From Asterochloris sp. CNOR1 (taxonomy: Eukaryota; Chlorophyta; Trebouxiophyceae; Trebouxiales; Trebouxiaceae): a DNA stretch of 64,000 nucleotides. Below, piece after piece: positions 1-12,104 of this stretch. Every line of letters begins with the position of its first letter. The first letter of the stretch is position 1. Made by a program: the position numbers and the translations under genes. Under the pieces are notes generated by a model. The model was not told the origin of the DNA. It did not search any database and was given only the letters and a program-made list of their open reading frames with translations. The DNA lies in the NCBI GenBank assembly GCA_963969365.1, contig OZ017762.1, positions 620,001 to 684,000 of the forward strand. The letters run 5' to 3'.

Positions 1-123
1 GCGCCTGAGCCCTATAGCAGATCCGTGACAGCACATGGCTGCTGACATACTGTGCCGGTGGTGCTGCCATGCATACCACAGCAGATCAGCGCCAGCTCCC
101 TGACTGCTGTTACAGAGGATGTC

Positions 124-1974
124 ATGGAGCTGGAGATCAAGGTGCAGGGCATGACCTGCAATGGCTGCACCAGCAGAGTGCAGGACACCCTCCAGGTGAA
201 GAAGCACATAAGCCTGTCTGCCAGCAGGCCACCATGCAGGGCTCTTGGGCAGGCCAACATGTGAGACATCAGCAAGCCCTGGTCAGCAAGCAGGGATCGC
301 ACTGACATTGGCAATCCACAGAATTTTTGGCAAAGCTGCTCTTAAGCGGGCCCATCAGAACTTCTGGGGGCCCACCATGGGCACGTCAGAATTCCTGATG
401 AGCTGTTACAGGGTCCAGCTCAAGCACAGCCCAGCTGTGTATCTGACCTGCTGCAGGGGGTTGAGCGAGAGCTGAGCTTTTCAATGCGCTTTATGCAGAA
501 CAAGGCTTCCATGCTGGTTTGTCTCTGTACTGCAGGCCATGGTGTTGCCATGTCAGAGCAGCTCAGAGGCCATTTGACATGCCACAACAATTCAGCACTG
601 CACCATGCTTGTCTGAGGACTGGATGGCAGCTCTGAAGCAACAAGGCATCATCTCAGCACCTGGTGGTGATGTGGCATGACGACCCAGCGAGATGCCCAG
701 TATCTTATGGCAGGGCATGGGAGGTGTTGGCAAGGCAGTGCCGTAGCAGCAGACAACCGATTCTACATGAAGCCACACCCTGCTTGTGATGCTGCTGCAG
801 GACAGGGTGGAAGCATTGGACTGAGCAGGCCCAAGCGTTCCCATGCCCTTTCAGCCAGGCAGCTCAATCAGATTTGACCAAATGGGTTCCTGGGCTGCTT
901 CAGGGCATGGATGGTGTTGGCAAGGTGGAGGTCAGCCTCGCCACAGGCGTCGTTAGCCTGGAGGTCATTGCGGAGGACCCCATGGACGCTGCATTTGTGC
1001 AGGTGAGCCAGCGTGCAGCAGTGCTGTTGCTGGTCTCAGGCTCAGAGCTTTTGTATGAGCCTCAGGTGTGCTGTCAATGTGTGCAATGGCATGAGCGACA
1101 GGTCAGTGAGGGAGAGGGCTCTGCGCCTCGGCACACGCCTGTGTATCATTAGGGAAGCTGTCGGGCAGGGTCTTGTGCTGCATTTGTGCAGATCGGTTTG
1201 CAGCAGTGCTGGGGCTCCAATGGTTGAGGCTGCATCAGCCTGGATCACAAGGTGGTCGAAGGGGGGGGGCTTTAGGGAAATGCAGGGCACAGTAGGATGC
1301 TGCCTTGGCGCAGGGGAGCTTGCAGCACTGCTGCCGCTCGGATGCTCAGTGCATGTACTGATGTGAGGCCCCGGGTGGTGCTCAGTATTTACAATGGCTC
1401 GAGGTACAGGGTGCTGCAGGTAGGTCATTGCGCCTCTGCAGCTGTCTGTGTTACTAAGGTCCTGGAGGGCTGCAAGACATGCGACCCATACACTTCATGC
1501 CTGCAAGGGAGCTCATGCGGCTCACAGTGACCAGAGGAACTGCAGGTTGGTGTGGCCCTGAAACTCCTTGGTCCTGGATCTGTATCAGCCAAGTAGACAA
1601 AGCTGATGCTGCTGGTGCCATGTGCTGCCTTTCCCCTGGCAAGGAACGCTTCAGTGGAAAGGTAGCTTGAGAAGGAGATCACTTGGGCTGCTGAGTATGT
1701 GGGGCAGGGCAAGCTTCCTGTATATCGTGCTGCCGGTGCCCTCAAACAGCTGCATGGCCAGTCAGGGAAGCCCCTAAGCTGCTGGCATGCCACTGATGTT
1801 GCAGCAGACACTGGTTGAGCCCTGCAGGCACTCAACATTCCACTGTGCCGCTGTCCTCGATTCTTCTGCATTCACTGGCTGCAGATGCCTCGCCTGGTGG
1901 AAGCCATCAGGGGCCTGGGGTTTGATGCCAAGGCACACTTTGAGGATATGGGTTGGGAGGCAGCCAGCTTGTAG
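124..1974 (+). CDS. HMA-domain copper chaperone-like protein
   Basis: Three exons (124-195, 904-1002, 1885-1974), all joined in phase 0, give an 86-residue protein that is almost entirely one heavy-metal-associated domain. The metal site MTCNGC is at residues 10-15, followed by the usual helix, the GVGKVEVSL strand at about 27-35, and the GLGFDAK strand near the end. Soluble Atx1/CCH-type proteins with this fold carry Cu(I) to P-type ATPases; the length fits a stand-alone chaperone rather than an ATPase fragment. The ATG at 124 is the first in frame; no targeting peptide is visible, so a cytosolic place is inferred. Two TGTAA elements (1990-1994, 2087-2091), the usual green-algal polyadenylation signal, follow the stop. 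The middle intron holds a decayed copy of the start of exon 2. Confidence 0.85.
711..740 (+). repeat. Decayed copy of HMA exon 2 start
   Basis: About 30 bases match the acceptor plus first codons of HMA exon 2 (901-930), including the AG and the GGTGTTGGCAAGG core, 190 bp upstream of the real one. It diverges after that and is not open in the HMA frame. Confidence 0.7.
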
Positions 1975-2297
1975 TTTGAGCAGGACATCTGTAAGCTTCT
2001 TTCTGCCACACCTTGTACGGCTGCTGTATTTCATCATCATTTTGGTTTCATTCATCTTCTGAGGCTGCCAAGCTAAGCAGCATGAATGTAAGCAGACGCT
2101 AGCATTGGTTCCCCTTGCCAAGTGCTGTGAGCCACAGACCTCAATAGAGAAGCCCTCTCCCACGGGACCCACTGCAGCCACTTCAACTTAGGGGCATGTG
2201 GCTGGTAGATCAGATGCTTTTGTCCTTCAGTAGGATTAAGTTCGAAGGGGCATTCATGACCTGAACTTTAAAAGTTGTCTGACACTTGCTGAAAGCA
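1975..2297. other. Intergenic, HMA to cap methyltransferase
   Basis: Short spacer between two plus-strand genes. It holds the two TGTAA elements downstream of the HMA stop and the presumed promoter of the next gene; no TATA-like box or other element stands out. Confidence 0.6.
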
Positions 2298-5200
2298 ATG
2301 GATCACCTGGAACGGGCGAAGATTCTGTATGATCAGCATGCGAACAAATACAAAAGCTCACAGGAGGTCAGCCATGGCCATGCCAGAACCAGGGCTGCGC
2401 ACTGATGCAGTATGGGCCCTTCACCTTCGAACTCCTCATCTGCCATAAGTGCAGGCACAGCTTGCACGGAAGGGGGGCAGTGCTTACCCTCTCAAGGCAT
2501 TCCACAACAATATCAAGCGCAGGCTCATTGAGCAGTGAGCTGAAGCAGCCTTCTGAAGCATGTGCTGCTGTCTCCACACCTCCAGCAGCAGCTGTCTGTA
2601 CCCCTCATGGGAGAGGGTCTTCGCAAGACTGCATGCAGGAGCAGCATGGTGCTGTCACTCCAAGCCACTGCACTCTCATGCATGGCATGTGCTGCAGGTT
2701 TGCCCGTAATGCTGGGAGGCTGCTGGACCTTGCCTGTGGTCGTGGCGGTGACATTCTGAAATGGCTGGACTGCCAGGTAAGCTGAGGTGAGGCTATCCAT
2801 GCTGCTGCCCTCAGCAAGGAGGGGGGCTCAGCAGGTCAAAAGTGAAGGCCTGGCTTGCAGCGGTGGTAGGACAACAGCAGCAGGTGCTGATATGCTGGAC
2901 TACCTGGTGCGCCTGTACCGCCAAAGTTGCCTTGCATCTTGCCTTCCGAAACGCAGTCATCTGAAATGACCGATACAACATCGCATAATGCAAAGTGAAC
3001 GCAAAGCTGCAGTCCCTGACACCAGGCCAAACACCCGCCCAAATTGCAGTGCTGGGATGCGCCTTGTTTTGAAGCAGAAGCCATGTCGGTCAGGATGGGC
3101 CTGTTCATCGATGCTTGGCCCTCAAGTTCATGGCTTTGCGGTGGCTGCATGAGCTCACGGGCAGCGCCCTCTGCACAGGCGCATCAGCACCAAGGTGCCA
3201 GTGCGTTGCATCTCCTGCTCATGGCAAGGGAAGGGGATGGGCCCTCTCCTCTGGCTTCAGGGACATCTCTGTGAGTCATCAGGCGTCGCGTCGTCCCACA
3301 AGCCAGACTCCACCCTGGCCGGCTGCACACAGGCGATGTGAAGCCTGTTGAGTTGTCCAGTGGAGATATCTGGGAGGCTTGCAGCCGCCCCCAGAGGGAG
3401 CTGCAAGAGGGGAGGGCAGCCAGATTCCCTGCAGCCCAGGCTGCACCCTGCCTGGCTGCAGGTGGGCTATGTGAAGGGCATTGACCTGTCTCCAGGGGAG
3501 ATAGTGGAGGCTCGCAAGCGCTTTCAGGAGCAGGCAGCCAAGCGCAGAGGTCAGTGCAAGGGGCCTGAGCAGCAGAGATTGTGGCTGCGGGTACTGACAC
3601 CTCCTGATCATGCTTGCTGACTGCGCGCAAGTCACGGCTGGCACTGCCTAGGATGCCCTGCACACGCACTTGGAGCTCTCAGCCTGCTGGGGCCGGGGAC
3701 ATTGCTGGGCGCAAGCAGGAGCAGTCCGGGGTGGGTGTGCATGCAGGCTGCAGAGGGTTTCTCAAGGGTTGGCTGCCTGCACCTTTGGGAGCATGGCTGC
3801 AGGTGTGCTGTGTGCAGACTGCAGGGGCCGGCCTGCGGGGCTGGGCCTTGGTGGGATGCCTGCTTGCTCTTCTCTGTCACACACAACCAACTGTCAGGCC
3901 TGCGGCCTGCATGGCTGCCTCATGCACCAACCCCCCTGCCAAGCTGCTGCACTTCCTTTGAAGGTGCTGCCATCCTGGTTGTATTGTATTGTCTGAAGGC
4001 TGCATTCTGGCTTTCAGCCCTGCAGGGCAGTCTCTTGCTGCCAACCACGCATCATGTGCACGGTGCCCAGACAGGAGCCCTACAGCAGAGCGCTACTGGT
4101 TAGTACTCAGCGTTTTCCTGTCTGTGCTGCAGTGCGCCAGTGCTATGAGTTTGAGCAGTCGTCCACTCTGGGCACAGCAGAGCACCCCAACAAGACCGGC
4201 CTGTTTGACGTGGTGACCTGCATGTTTGCACTCCACTACTTCTTCGCCGACGAGCAGACCCTGAAGACCTTCCTGCACAACGTCTCCGTCAACCTCAAGC
4301 CTGGTGCGCACCTGAGCTTGCCCAAAGCTCTCTATGCATTGCTTGAGGAGAGGGCCTCCCCCGTCGCTGCTCAGCACACCTTGCACTGCCAAGTGAGCAG
4401 CAGAGGCTGCAAACAGTCCTTGGCATTCTTTTGTTGTTGTACAGTATGTCACTGCTGGCTCAGCACCTGCTTGCCCAATAGGTCCTTAGCTGAGATTGCC
4501 ATACCTCTTTGCACTTTCTGCCTGAGCGGCCCTACAGCTTGGTAGTCCCTTCCTCGCCCTCAGTTCTTTGTCCTGCTGGGTCTGCCTCTTGCCCACTTCC
4601 CCTTCTGCTTCACTGTGTGCAGCTGGCTGCATGGTGCCCTGGGGCTCTCCGACCTTGGCGGCAGTGGCATACGTGAATTGCGTGACTCCTCTCTGCTGCA
4701 CTGCCTGCCGCTGGCTGCGCAGCCCTGACTTTCCCTGACTTTGCTGACGTCATTGCACGCATTTTGTCGGAGGGGGAGCCCTGCAGGGCTGGTGTGGACT
4801 GGTGTTGCAAGCATGGTGATGGCCATTAATATGGCTATGCGGCGCCCTTCATGGGTTTACAGCTCTGCCATGTGCAGGCGGCTTCTTCTTTGGGACTGTG
4901 CCGGATGGGAAGAGGGTGAACTTAGTCATGCAGACGGCAGGGACCTTCCCAAGGTGAGCCCAGTGGGCAACGCTGGTGATGAAAGTAGCCGCTTCCCGTT
5001 CTTCTTCATAAGTAGCAGATCCAGTGTGCACACTGACGGTTTGGGCACCAGCAGCAGGGCTGCTGCCCACTTCAGAAGCCAGACTCGCAACAGAGCATTG
5101 ATATCAACAGGCCATGCCAAGCACTTGAGACCAACTTTACACATGTACAGTACACAATTTAGGGTCGACAGAGGCCCGGGTACCAGCCACCGACACAGGA

Positions 5201-7278
5201 AGCTTCCTGCGCTGCGCAGGTTTCAAGGCGAGCTTCTGTCAATCCAGGCACGCTGGCAGGGAGCTGCCAAGCCCTTTGGCTCTGCCTACAGTATGGGCAT
5301 TGGGGATACTGTGACTGAAGGTGACTGCATGTCCACCTGTGAGCTGGACTCGTCACGGCCAACGCCATGTTGCACGTGTCGGCTTGATGTGCCTGTCTCA
5401 GGAGGAGGCTGTATGCGTTGGGGACGTCCACCGCGCAGGTGACTGCTTGACTCTCTGCGCTCTGTATTGAGCCCTCATGCAGGCTTTGTGCAAACATCAG
5501 GGCAGTCTGAGCAGGGCTGCGCTGGGCTGCCACCCATCTCTGCCAGGGCTGCAGCATTGTCTGCTGTCCTCAGCCCCGCTGGTCTCAAGGCTCTGCCAAC
5601 TGTGCTTCCAACTGCAGCTGCCCCTTGAGAGGCCGCCCTGCCACTGCAGTCTGCCTGGCTGGATGCTTGGTCCAGGCTGCCGCGTGCTCCACGGCTGAGC
5701 TCCTCTCCATGTGGAATACGCTATAGCCTGCACTAGCCTCTGTTGCTTGTGCAGGCTATAGCGCATTCCACACTCTGTCCATGCCTACAGTTGTCTGCTG
5801 CTGGTGCTGGTTGAAGTGCCATACACAACAGATGCCCCCTCTGCAGTCATGTACCCCTGATGCAGGGCTGCAGCTGATGCAGACTTAACACTGTCCCTTG
5901 CAGTTTCTCTGCAGCTGGCACTGGACGCAGCGCAGCGAAAAACCTTTCTTGTTGAAAAGACTTCCGCACCCAGTTCCACACCCTGCAGGTCACAACGAAG
6001 ACGAGGCAGCTGGCTCTTATGAGTTTTTGGTGTACTGGACCATCCTGCAGGCAGTGGCAGCTGAAGTGGGCTTGGTGCCTGTCACAGACTGGGGCCGAGG
6101 CCCAGAGCTGATGTCTTCATTTGAGACGGTGAGCACCTCTCAAAGGCACTTGAATGTGCACACACAAGGCTGGTCATGTTTGTGCGGCAGGTAGGGCATG
6201 CGATCTGCGCCAGTGTGTTGATTTGTCTGCTCAGCCTTACAAGTCTTGACATTTACCTGCACCACCTTCAGCTGCTGTGTGCTATGCACACCTGTGGTGC
6301 AGCACCGTTCCAGACTTTGAAGAGCCCATACTTGCAGTAATCTGCTGGCGGTGCAAATTGCCATGCAGCGCTGATTGCGTCACTCCGCCCAGTGTTTCCT
6401 CGAGCGCAGCTTGGTGATGGACCTTCTGTGCTCAGCATAAGCTCCAAACAGGGCCAAATTCTGATCAGACCTTTGCTGCATGAAAGGCGCATCATCCAGT
6501 GTTGCTTCAGCTGCCCTGCTTTGTGACTCTCAATGTGCCTGTCGATTTTTCCCTGCTTGCTCTACGTCTACAGGCAGACAACAACAAGGGATTCAGGCAC
6601 TTCAACCCCTCCTTCAAGGGTAGCGACCCAAGCCTTGAGACCGCCAGCCGCATCAATGCTGCCTTTGTCTTTCAGAAGCAGGGAGCCGCCTCTGAGCACC
6701 TGCCAGTCAAGGCCGCAGGTACAGTCGGCGAGGCTTGGTACAGGGTTGGGGTTTTGTCTTCCAGGAAACGTCAGCCTGTCCTGGTGCTACTGGGCCTTTG
6801 CCAATTTCTATGAGGGCTGCAGCTGTGGCCTCCCTTTGTGTGCTCTCGCAGGGGGAGCTGGCAGATGTCAAAAGCATGCCCTGAGGCCACACCTGCATTT
6901 CTGTGGCTTCAAAGACCCACCAGCTTCTTGGCATGGCTGTGTTTGCGGTAACTGTTGTATGACGTGGCTTACTGCTCCTGTATGCTGCTTCAAGCTTGCA
7001 CCTGTCTTGACAGGCGCTTGTCACCTGTAAGTTGCAGCTGTCAGCCCGTGTGCCCGTGGCAGCCACCTGCCAGTGCCCCACTCCATATCTCATATGGTAC
7101 TGCAGGATCTGTGTCAACAGCGTTCAGGCAGCAGAAGCGAGCACGGGACCCCTCAGCTGAGCAGGCAGGCCAGCCGCCGGCAAAGACGGCAGCACCCAGC
7201 AAGTATGGACTGCAGGCTGCCCAGTCAGCCTACTCCTGGCTGGATGAGGAGGATGCAGACGACAACTACTTCAGTTGA
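2298..7278 (+). CDS. mRNA cap guanine-N7 methyltransferase
   Basis: Ten exons (2298-2366, 2497-2534, 2698-2776, 3462-3549, 4133-4303, 4878-4953, 5220-5320, 5989-6128, 6574-6718, 7106-7278) join with matching phases into a 359-residue protein. This nuclear enzyme methylates the N7 of the 5' cap guanine using S-adenosylmethionine. SAM motif I is LDLACGRGGDILKW (about residues 45-58), then YVKGIDLS, then FDVVTCMFALHYFF, and GGGFFFGTVPDGKRV; the order and spacing match Abd1/RNMT. The C-terminal 55 residues are a basic then acidic tail (KRARD, DEEDADDNYFS), probably a nuclear signal, absent from the catalytic core. There is no triphosphatase or guanylyltransferase domain, so it is a stand-alone methyltransferase of the animal/plant type. 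Intron 3 contains a long decayed copy of exon 4 and intron 7 a strong hairpin. Confidence 0.92.
3304..3405 (+). repeat. Decayed copy of cap methyltransferase exon 4
   Basis: This intronic stretch aligns along about 100 bases with the acceptor region and exon 4 at 3438-3545 (shared blocks such as GATGTGAAG, TGTCCAGTGGAGAT versus TGTCTCCAGGGGAGAT, GAGGCT..GCA). The period is about 135 bp. It is out of frame relative to the gene. Confidence 0.75.
5711..5771. repeat. 23-bp inverted repeat hairpin in intron 7
   Basis: Arms 5711-5733 and 5749-5771 are reverse complements over 23 bp with one mismatch, separated by a 15-nt loop. In a minus-strand transcript the single mismatch becomes a G-U pair. 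It lies 390 bp after exon 7 of the cap methyltransferase gene and far from its acceptor. It may be a foldback MITE remnant or a small-RNA precursor; the sequence alone does not decide. Confidence 0.85.
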
Positions 7279-7304
7279 CATGCAGACGACAACTAGTTCA
7301 GTTG
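7254..7304 (+). repeat. 27-bp duplication across the stop codon
   Basis: The last eight codons of the cap methyltransferase (DADDNYFS) and the stop are repeated immediately downstream at a 27-bp period with few changes. The second copy is in the 3' UTR. Confidence 0.85.
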
Positions 7305-7762
7305 GCAAGCCCCTGTGACTAGGTGTGTCGCTGGAGGGGCTGTTCAGTGCACAGTTCCGTCTTCGTTCTTGTGAGACTCAGGAGGTCCCCAGACTGCCCC
7401 CAGTCTGCCAGTCAGGTGCATGTGGCTGGCTAGATTGGCACCCAGAGGAATTGATCAACCACACTGTCAGGACAGCAAGCTGGCAGGAGAGTGGCATGAC
7501 CTGCGCGATCATGAAGACCAGCTCCTCCTTACATATCAAATGGCGTGTACTGACTCAGGCGGCACTGCACAACAAATTTTGAAACGAATCTTACTTGAAC
7601 GGACTCTTGATGTGCAGCTTGAAAACACTATCTTCACAGCTATTCAGTGCTGACTGCCAGCATTTCGTCAAATTTGACATGGGCCAATTGGGCCTCGTCT
7701 GTGCTCCAAGACTTGCAATTTAATCATGAGGAAAAGTCACGAGATGTGTGGCCTTGATGACT
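7279..7762. other. Convergent intergenic region
   Basis: Holds the 3' ends of the plus-strand cap methyltransferase and the minus-strand reductase. A TGTAA on the minus strand (about 7529-7533) is a plausible polyadenylation signal for the reductase. Nothing else recognised. Confidence 0.6.
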
Positions 7763-10700
7763 TCACCAGTTCTCAAAAGGTGCACCAACAAACCCACTGA
7801 TCTTGTCAGTCTCACGCTCCAGTGCGAGAACCTCATCACTACTCATGCGCCATCCAAATCCACCTGTGACAATATCAAACAAAAGCTCACATAAGCTGAG
7901 ATTGCTCAAGTCAGGCTGTGACTGACCTGGAACACGGCTGGACACTCACCTGCTGACTCCTGAGCCTGCCGTGCGCTCTTGGCCCCTGGAATGGGGACGG
8001 CCCCCTTGCAGATGCACCAGTTGATGGCAACCTGCAGACAACAGGGGCTCAAGACATTGGCGGGAGTGGTGAGACATGACAGGGTAGACCCCAAGGCTTT
8101 GCAGCAAGCCTGAGGCAAGTGCAGCCCCTGCAGCCGCTGCGTGAGGCACCTGTGCATGTCCCTTGATGTCATATGCTCAGCCAGCGTCACATTCACTGAC
8201 CCCAGTTGGACAGCAACCACATGTCAAAACATCAGCGGCCCGGGCAGGAGGTCGCTGGTGTGGGCTAACCCACCGTCTTAAATGCAGCCAGCTCACGGCA
8301 AGAGCCAGTGTCTCATGGGGCCAGCACCCTCACCTGTGCAGGAGTCTTGCCCCCGTGTGCAGAGCCGATGTCGCGCATCAGCCCCAGCAGGGGTTGCACC
8401 TCATCCACTCTCTGGGCATTAATGGCAATGCCCCTGGCGCCAGAGGGGAGGTTGTCCTTGTTGTACTTGCCTGCATGCACAGCATGCAACCTACTGTCAC
8501 CGCCTTGCTCTGCCAGCGTGCCACCAGGTTATCAGGGGCTTGGCGCAAGACATCTCCAAAGGTTGAGCATGTCCAGCACCAGAGAGCTACCGCCAAGGGC
8601 GTGAGCAGTGGCAAGCTGATCTGCCTGAAGCGGTGTGTCGACCAGTTGCTGGGCTGCCAGGCAGCCGGTGGCTGAGGCAGAAGCTGTGCGAACAGGGCCT
8701 GTGCCAGCAAGACATCATCAATCACCATCGCCCTCCTGCCACTTCATACAGGACTCAGCGAGTGAGAGGAGGCGTCAAGCAGGGCCTGTGACACCAAGGA
8801 TTAAGCATAAGGGAGCTGTCTTGCGACGCACACAGGATGTAGCAGTCACCCGTCAGCAACCCCTGGGTCGGTATTGGACCAGCGTCAGGAGTAAGCCAGC
8901 AACCCAGATTGCCTTCACGCTTCAAAGATGGACTCCAGGCAGTGACTTTGAGGCTGTCACGTGTCAGCATTCCCTGGCCCGGCACATAGCGAGTTGCCAG
9001 GGTCAGTCCAGCACCTCAGATGCAGACCCCAGCAGGCAAGATCAGTGCAGTCACCTGTCAGCAGGCCCTGGGCCAGTGGGGAGTACGCGATCAGGGTGGT
9101 CCCGCCCTCCTCGCAGGCCTTCTTTACCCCATTGCGCTCCGGGTTCCTGTACAGCAGGCTGTACTGCACCTGGTTGGAGGCCAGGGGGATGCCGCGGTCC
9201 TGCACAGAGTTGCAAGCAACACCTCAGCAGGGGGCACCAGAGTCCTGTGCTGCATGGCAGCTTGCCAGTGAGCTGGGGTGTGGCCGAGCTCACAACATGC
9301 ATGCAGCTTGCCCTGGCATGGAGCGACGTTCAGGATGTCAAGTGTGCGATGATCAGCTTTCAAGATAGCAGAAGGACGCCCACACACATGCACTGCAACT
9401 GCTGTCCACTCAGAGATGCATCCTCTCCTCCTTGAGCCAGCAGAGAGTGACTGCACATCTGCAGCATGAACAGGCTGCATGCCACCCACCGAAAGGATCT
9501 TCTGTGCATCCCGGACCCTGTCAAGCTTGAAGTTGGAGACCCCAATGGCCTGAGTCAGCCCCTGGTCATGGCAGTCCCCCAGGCCCTCCACAAACTGGCG
9601 ATTAGAGAAGCCATTTGTGATGAACCCTGGCCAGTGCTGCTGGTAGAGGCCCAACTTCTCAATGCGCAGGCGCTCCAAGCTCTTCCTGCAAGCAGTGCAC
9701 AGGACTGGAGCTTGTCTCACGTCTTGATGCAGACGAGCTTTGCATGTGGGGTGGTTTTGGCTTTCATGAAACTGTGCGCGATGGCCAAAGCTCTCTGCAG
9801 GCAGACAGAAGGCAAGCAGGGCAGTGCTGCTGATTGCGACCCTGCTTTGCAGTGCAAAGGCGCCACAAGCTCTTCCTGCAGGCAACGGTGAAAGCAATCT
9901 CCTGTTGCAGGCAAGTTTGGTGAGTGGCTAAGAAGCCCAGCTGGTGGTGAAGCTGGGCCATTGCTGCTGCCGGAGGCCCTGCTCTTCAATGCGGAGGCGC
10001 TCTGATCTCTCCTGCAAGCAACTTGGTCAGACAACCAGGAACGTGCTCCTGGCAGTGAGAGGACCCTTTTTGCAGCTGGCCGCTGCACAAGGGGCCCAAG
10101 GCCCTGCTGCAGGGGAGGACAGCTCAACAGAATGTGAGCTGAGCGTATATACCACAGGTATGCTGGTGACTACAAGGGTGCCGACAGGGTGCCAGCTACA
10201 GCCTTTCTTGTACTTTGGGAGGCGGTTTGCCCCGGCCCTTCCTGCAGCTCGCTTCAGCAGTGGTGGGAAGCCTTGGTGTTGGCTCCTTGAAAGTGCTCAT
10301 ATTGCAGGCTCAAATCTAGAAGGGCAGTTGCCGTTGAGCCTTTCTGCTGGCAACGAGCAGGGTAGAAGAGAGTCAGAGCTGAGCTAGTCCGCATTGTGAT
10401 CTGACACTTCCCAGGAGGGAGTGCAGAAGGTGATCTACTGCAGCACATTTGTGCATCCAGGCTCTTCTGGCAGGCTGGGGACACAATCAGCCCTACAATG
10501 CCTTGTGACACCTCATAATCAGGCAATTCTGCAACACTAGAGAACTGCTTAGCCGTGCGGTATCACAAGCCGCTGCTTGGGGGCTGGGCTTGGAGTTGTG
10601 CTCCAAGCCAAGCCCAATGAGTTGAATGTCAAGCCACAGACAGGACACCGGACGCTGCGTGCTTACTTGCAGGCATCCACGACCGTGGAGCGCGTGAAGC

Positions 10701-12104
10701 GCCAGGGCAGAGGCGCAAACTTGGTGGCCACGACCACCTGGGTGCTGGTGTCCCTCATGAACTGAGACAGGTACTCTTCGCTGGCACCAAAGCCATATAC
10801 CTTCAGGCAGGTGTACCATCAATTTGCAAATTGTGATTGATAGCAACAGGAAGCTGGGCAAGGTCCACTGGCACCAAATCCATGCACCTGCACACACAGC
10901 CACTGTGTTGTATACCAACTGACGGAGTTGACAAGCCTGCCATTGAGGGCTGTTGCATCCCACCTCACCTGTGCACTGCCTCCCAGGCCTGCATGCACTG
11001 CTGGCTCGAGGTCATGGCAAACGCAGCTTGATCAGGCAGAAGCTGATGCAACCGTGTCCTGCTTGAAAACGCTTGCGAACGAGACAGGTCCCCATCTCTG
11101 GACCAAAGTCTTGGACCTCATGTCATGACCCGCGCATCTGAAGGCTGCTGCAACATTGCCCACATGCCCAAGTGCCGCAGCAACACAGGCAGTCGGGTGC
11201 TGGAGCACCCAGCAGGCAGTCACCCCACCGTCAGGGCGGCACCACAGGCCCTCCAGTTCACGTTGACACTTGCTTGCCTCTGCAGTGTCGATCAGGCTGA
11301 TACCGCTGTCCACCAGAGCTTTGTAGGCAGCAAAATTGTCACTGCGCTGGTTGCCAGGCTGCCCAGCTCCCCAGTACCCTGCAGTGACAGACGGGGCTGT
11401 GTTCAAGGCCTGCGCCTGCATCCTGCAGCATATGTTGAAGGGGGGCGGGGGGGTGGAGGGGGCACATGCCTGCACCAGATGGGACCTCTACACACCATCG
11501 CTGACATGCATGGGTGCAGATTTCATATGGGATTTGTGCAGCAAGACATTGTCGCAGGACCTCCAAACACTTGTTGCCCCACCTGAGTTGTCTCCCCAGG
11601 ACCAGGCACCTGCAGGCACAGCAGCAAGCTTGAGACTGACGTGCAAGTGCGCAGCACTGCACACACTGCTGTGACCAATAACAGGATGCCAGCTTGATGG
11701 CTGCTAGCTGTCGCACAGCCAGTACTGGCATCTTGGGCTGTGACAGCAATTGGCTTTGGCACAAGGTACAGCGCCAGGTGCTCCACCACAGCTCGGAGTT
11801 GATCTGTCGCACCTATGCCAATGGGCGTCACCATCAGGCCAGACTTTCCCAGCTCCACTGTCTCCTTGGGGCTGATGCCCACAGGCTTCACCTCACTAGC
11901 AGTGCCTGGGCTGCCGGCAGTGATCTGACTGGCTGCTGCCGGCCGGCTGGTCCTCGCCTCTGCTGCAGCTAAAGCACCTCCAGCTGTGAGGCCGAGGGCC
12001 TGCCGTCGGCTGAGAGAGCTATAGCATTCCAAGGTTGCACGCCTCTGGGAACAGCGCTGTAATTTTGCAGGTGGCAGGCCTATGCATCCCCAGCGTGCCT
12101 GCAT
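7763..12104 (-). CDS. Plastid aldo-keto reductase, At1g06690-like
   Basis: Eight exons (12104-11813, 11378-11278, 10800-10667, 9685-9490, 9199-9055, 8470-8334, 8031-7950, 7863-7763) give 395 residues with every phase matching. The core follows the plant plastid NADPH-dependent aldo-keto reductases found in plastoglobules: SLIDTAEVYG (catalytic Asp and Tyr), [14 protein letters not shown] (catalytic Lys), YQQHWPG (catalytic His), [28 protein letters not shown] and VPIPGAK. Substrate is unknown. The N-terminal 75 residues are a Ser/Ala/Arg-rich transit peptide that also holds [19 protein letters not shown], a twin-arginine-like signal. The upstream in-frame codon is GTG, so the ATG at 12104 is taken as start. 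Intron 2 begins with GC (GCAAGC). Introns 3 and 5 carry decayed copies of exon edges. The gene shares a 284-bp promoter region with the HDAC gene. Confidence 0.92.
8838..9075 (-). repeat. Three copies of the AKR exon 5 donor region
   Basis: The end of exon 5 and its donor (about 9049-9075) recur at about 8957-8980 and 8838-8870. On the plus strand the shared core is GTCAC-TGTCAGCA-CCCTGG. Spacing is about 95-115 bp and both extra copies are inside the intron. Confidence 0.7.
9596..10020 (-). repeat. Copies of the AKR exon 4 acceptor side
   Basis: The first 90 bases of exon 4 with its acceptor (9596-9690) recur at about 9790-9885 and 9920-10020. On the plus strand all three end in a GCGC-C-AAGCTCTTCCTGCA-like block, and the most distal also keeps AAGAAGCC and GGCCATTGCTGCTG-like blocks. 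All extra copies lie upstream of the real acceptor in the intron. Confidence 0.75.

Noticed and set aside
52-123. N-terminal extension of the HMA protein from position 52
   Set aside because: The codon there is GTG, and the first in-frame ATG at 124 starts exactly at the HMA domain.
11437-11465. G-rich run as a possible quadruplex element
   Set aside because: On the transcribed strand it is simply the pyrimidine tract region of an AKR intron; no further support.
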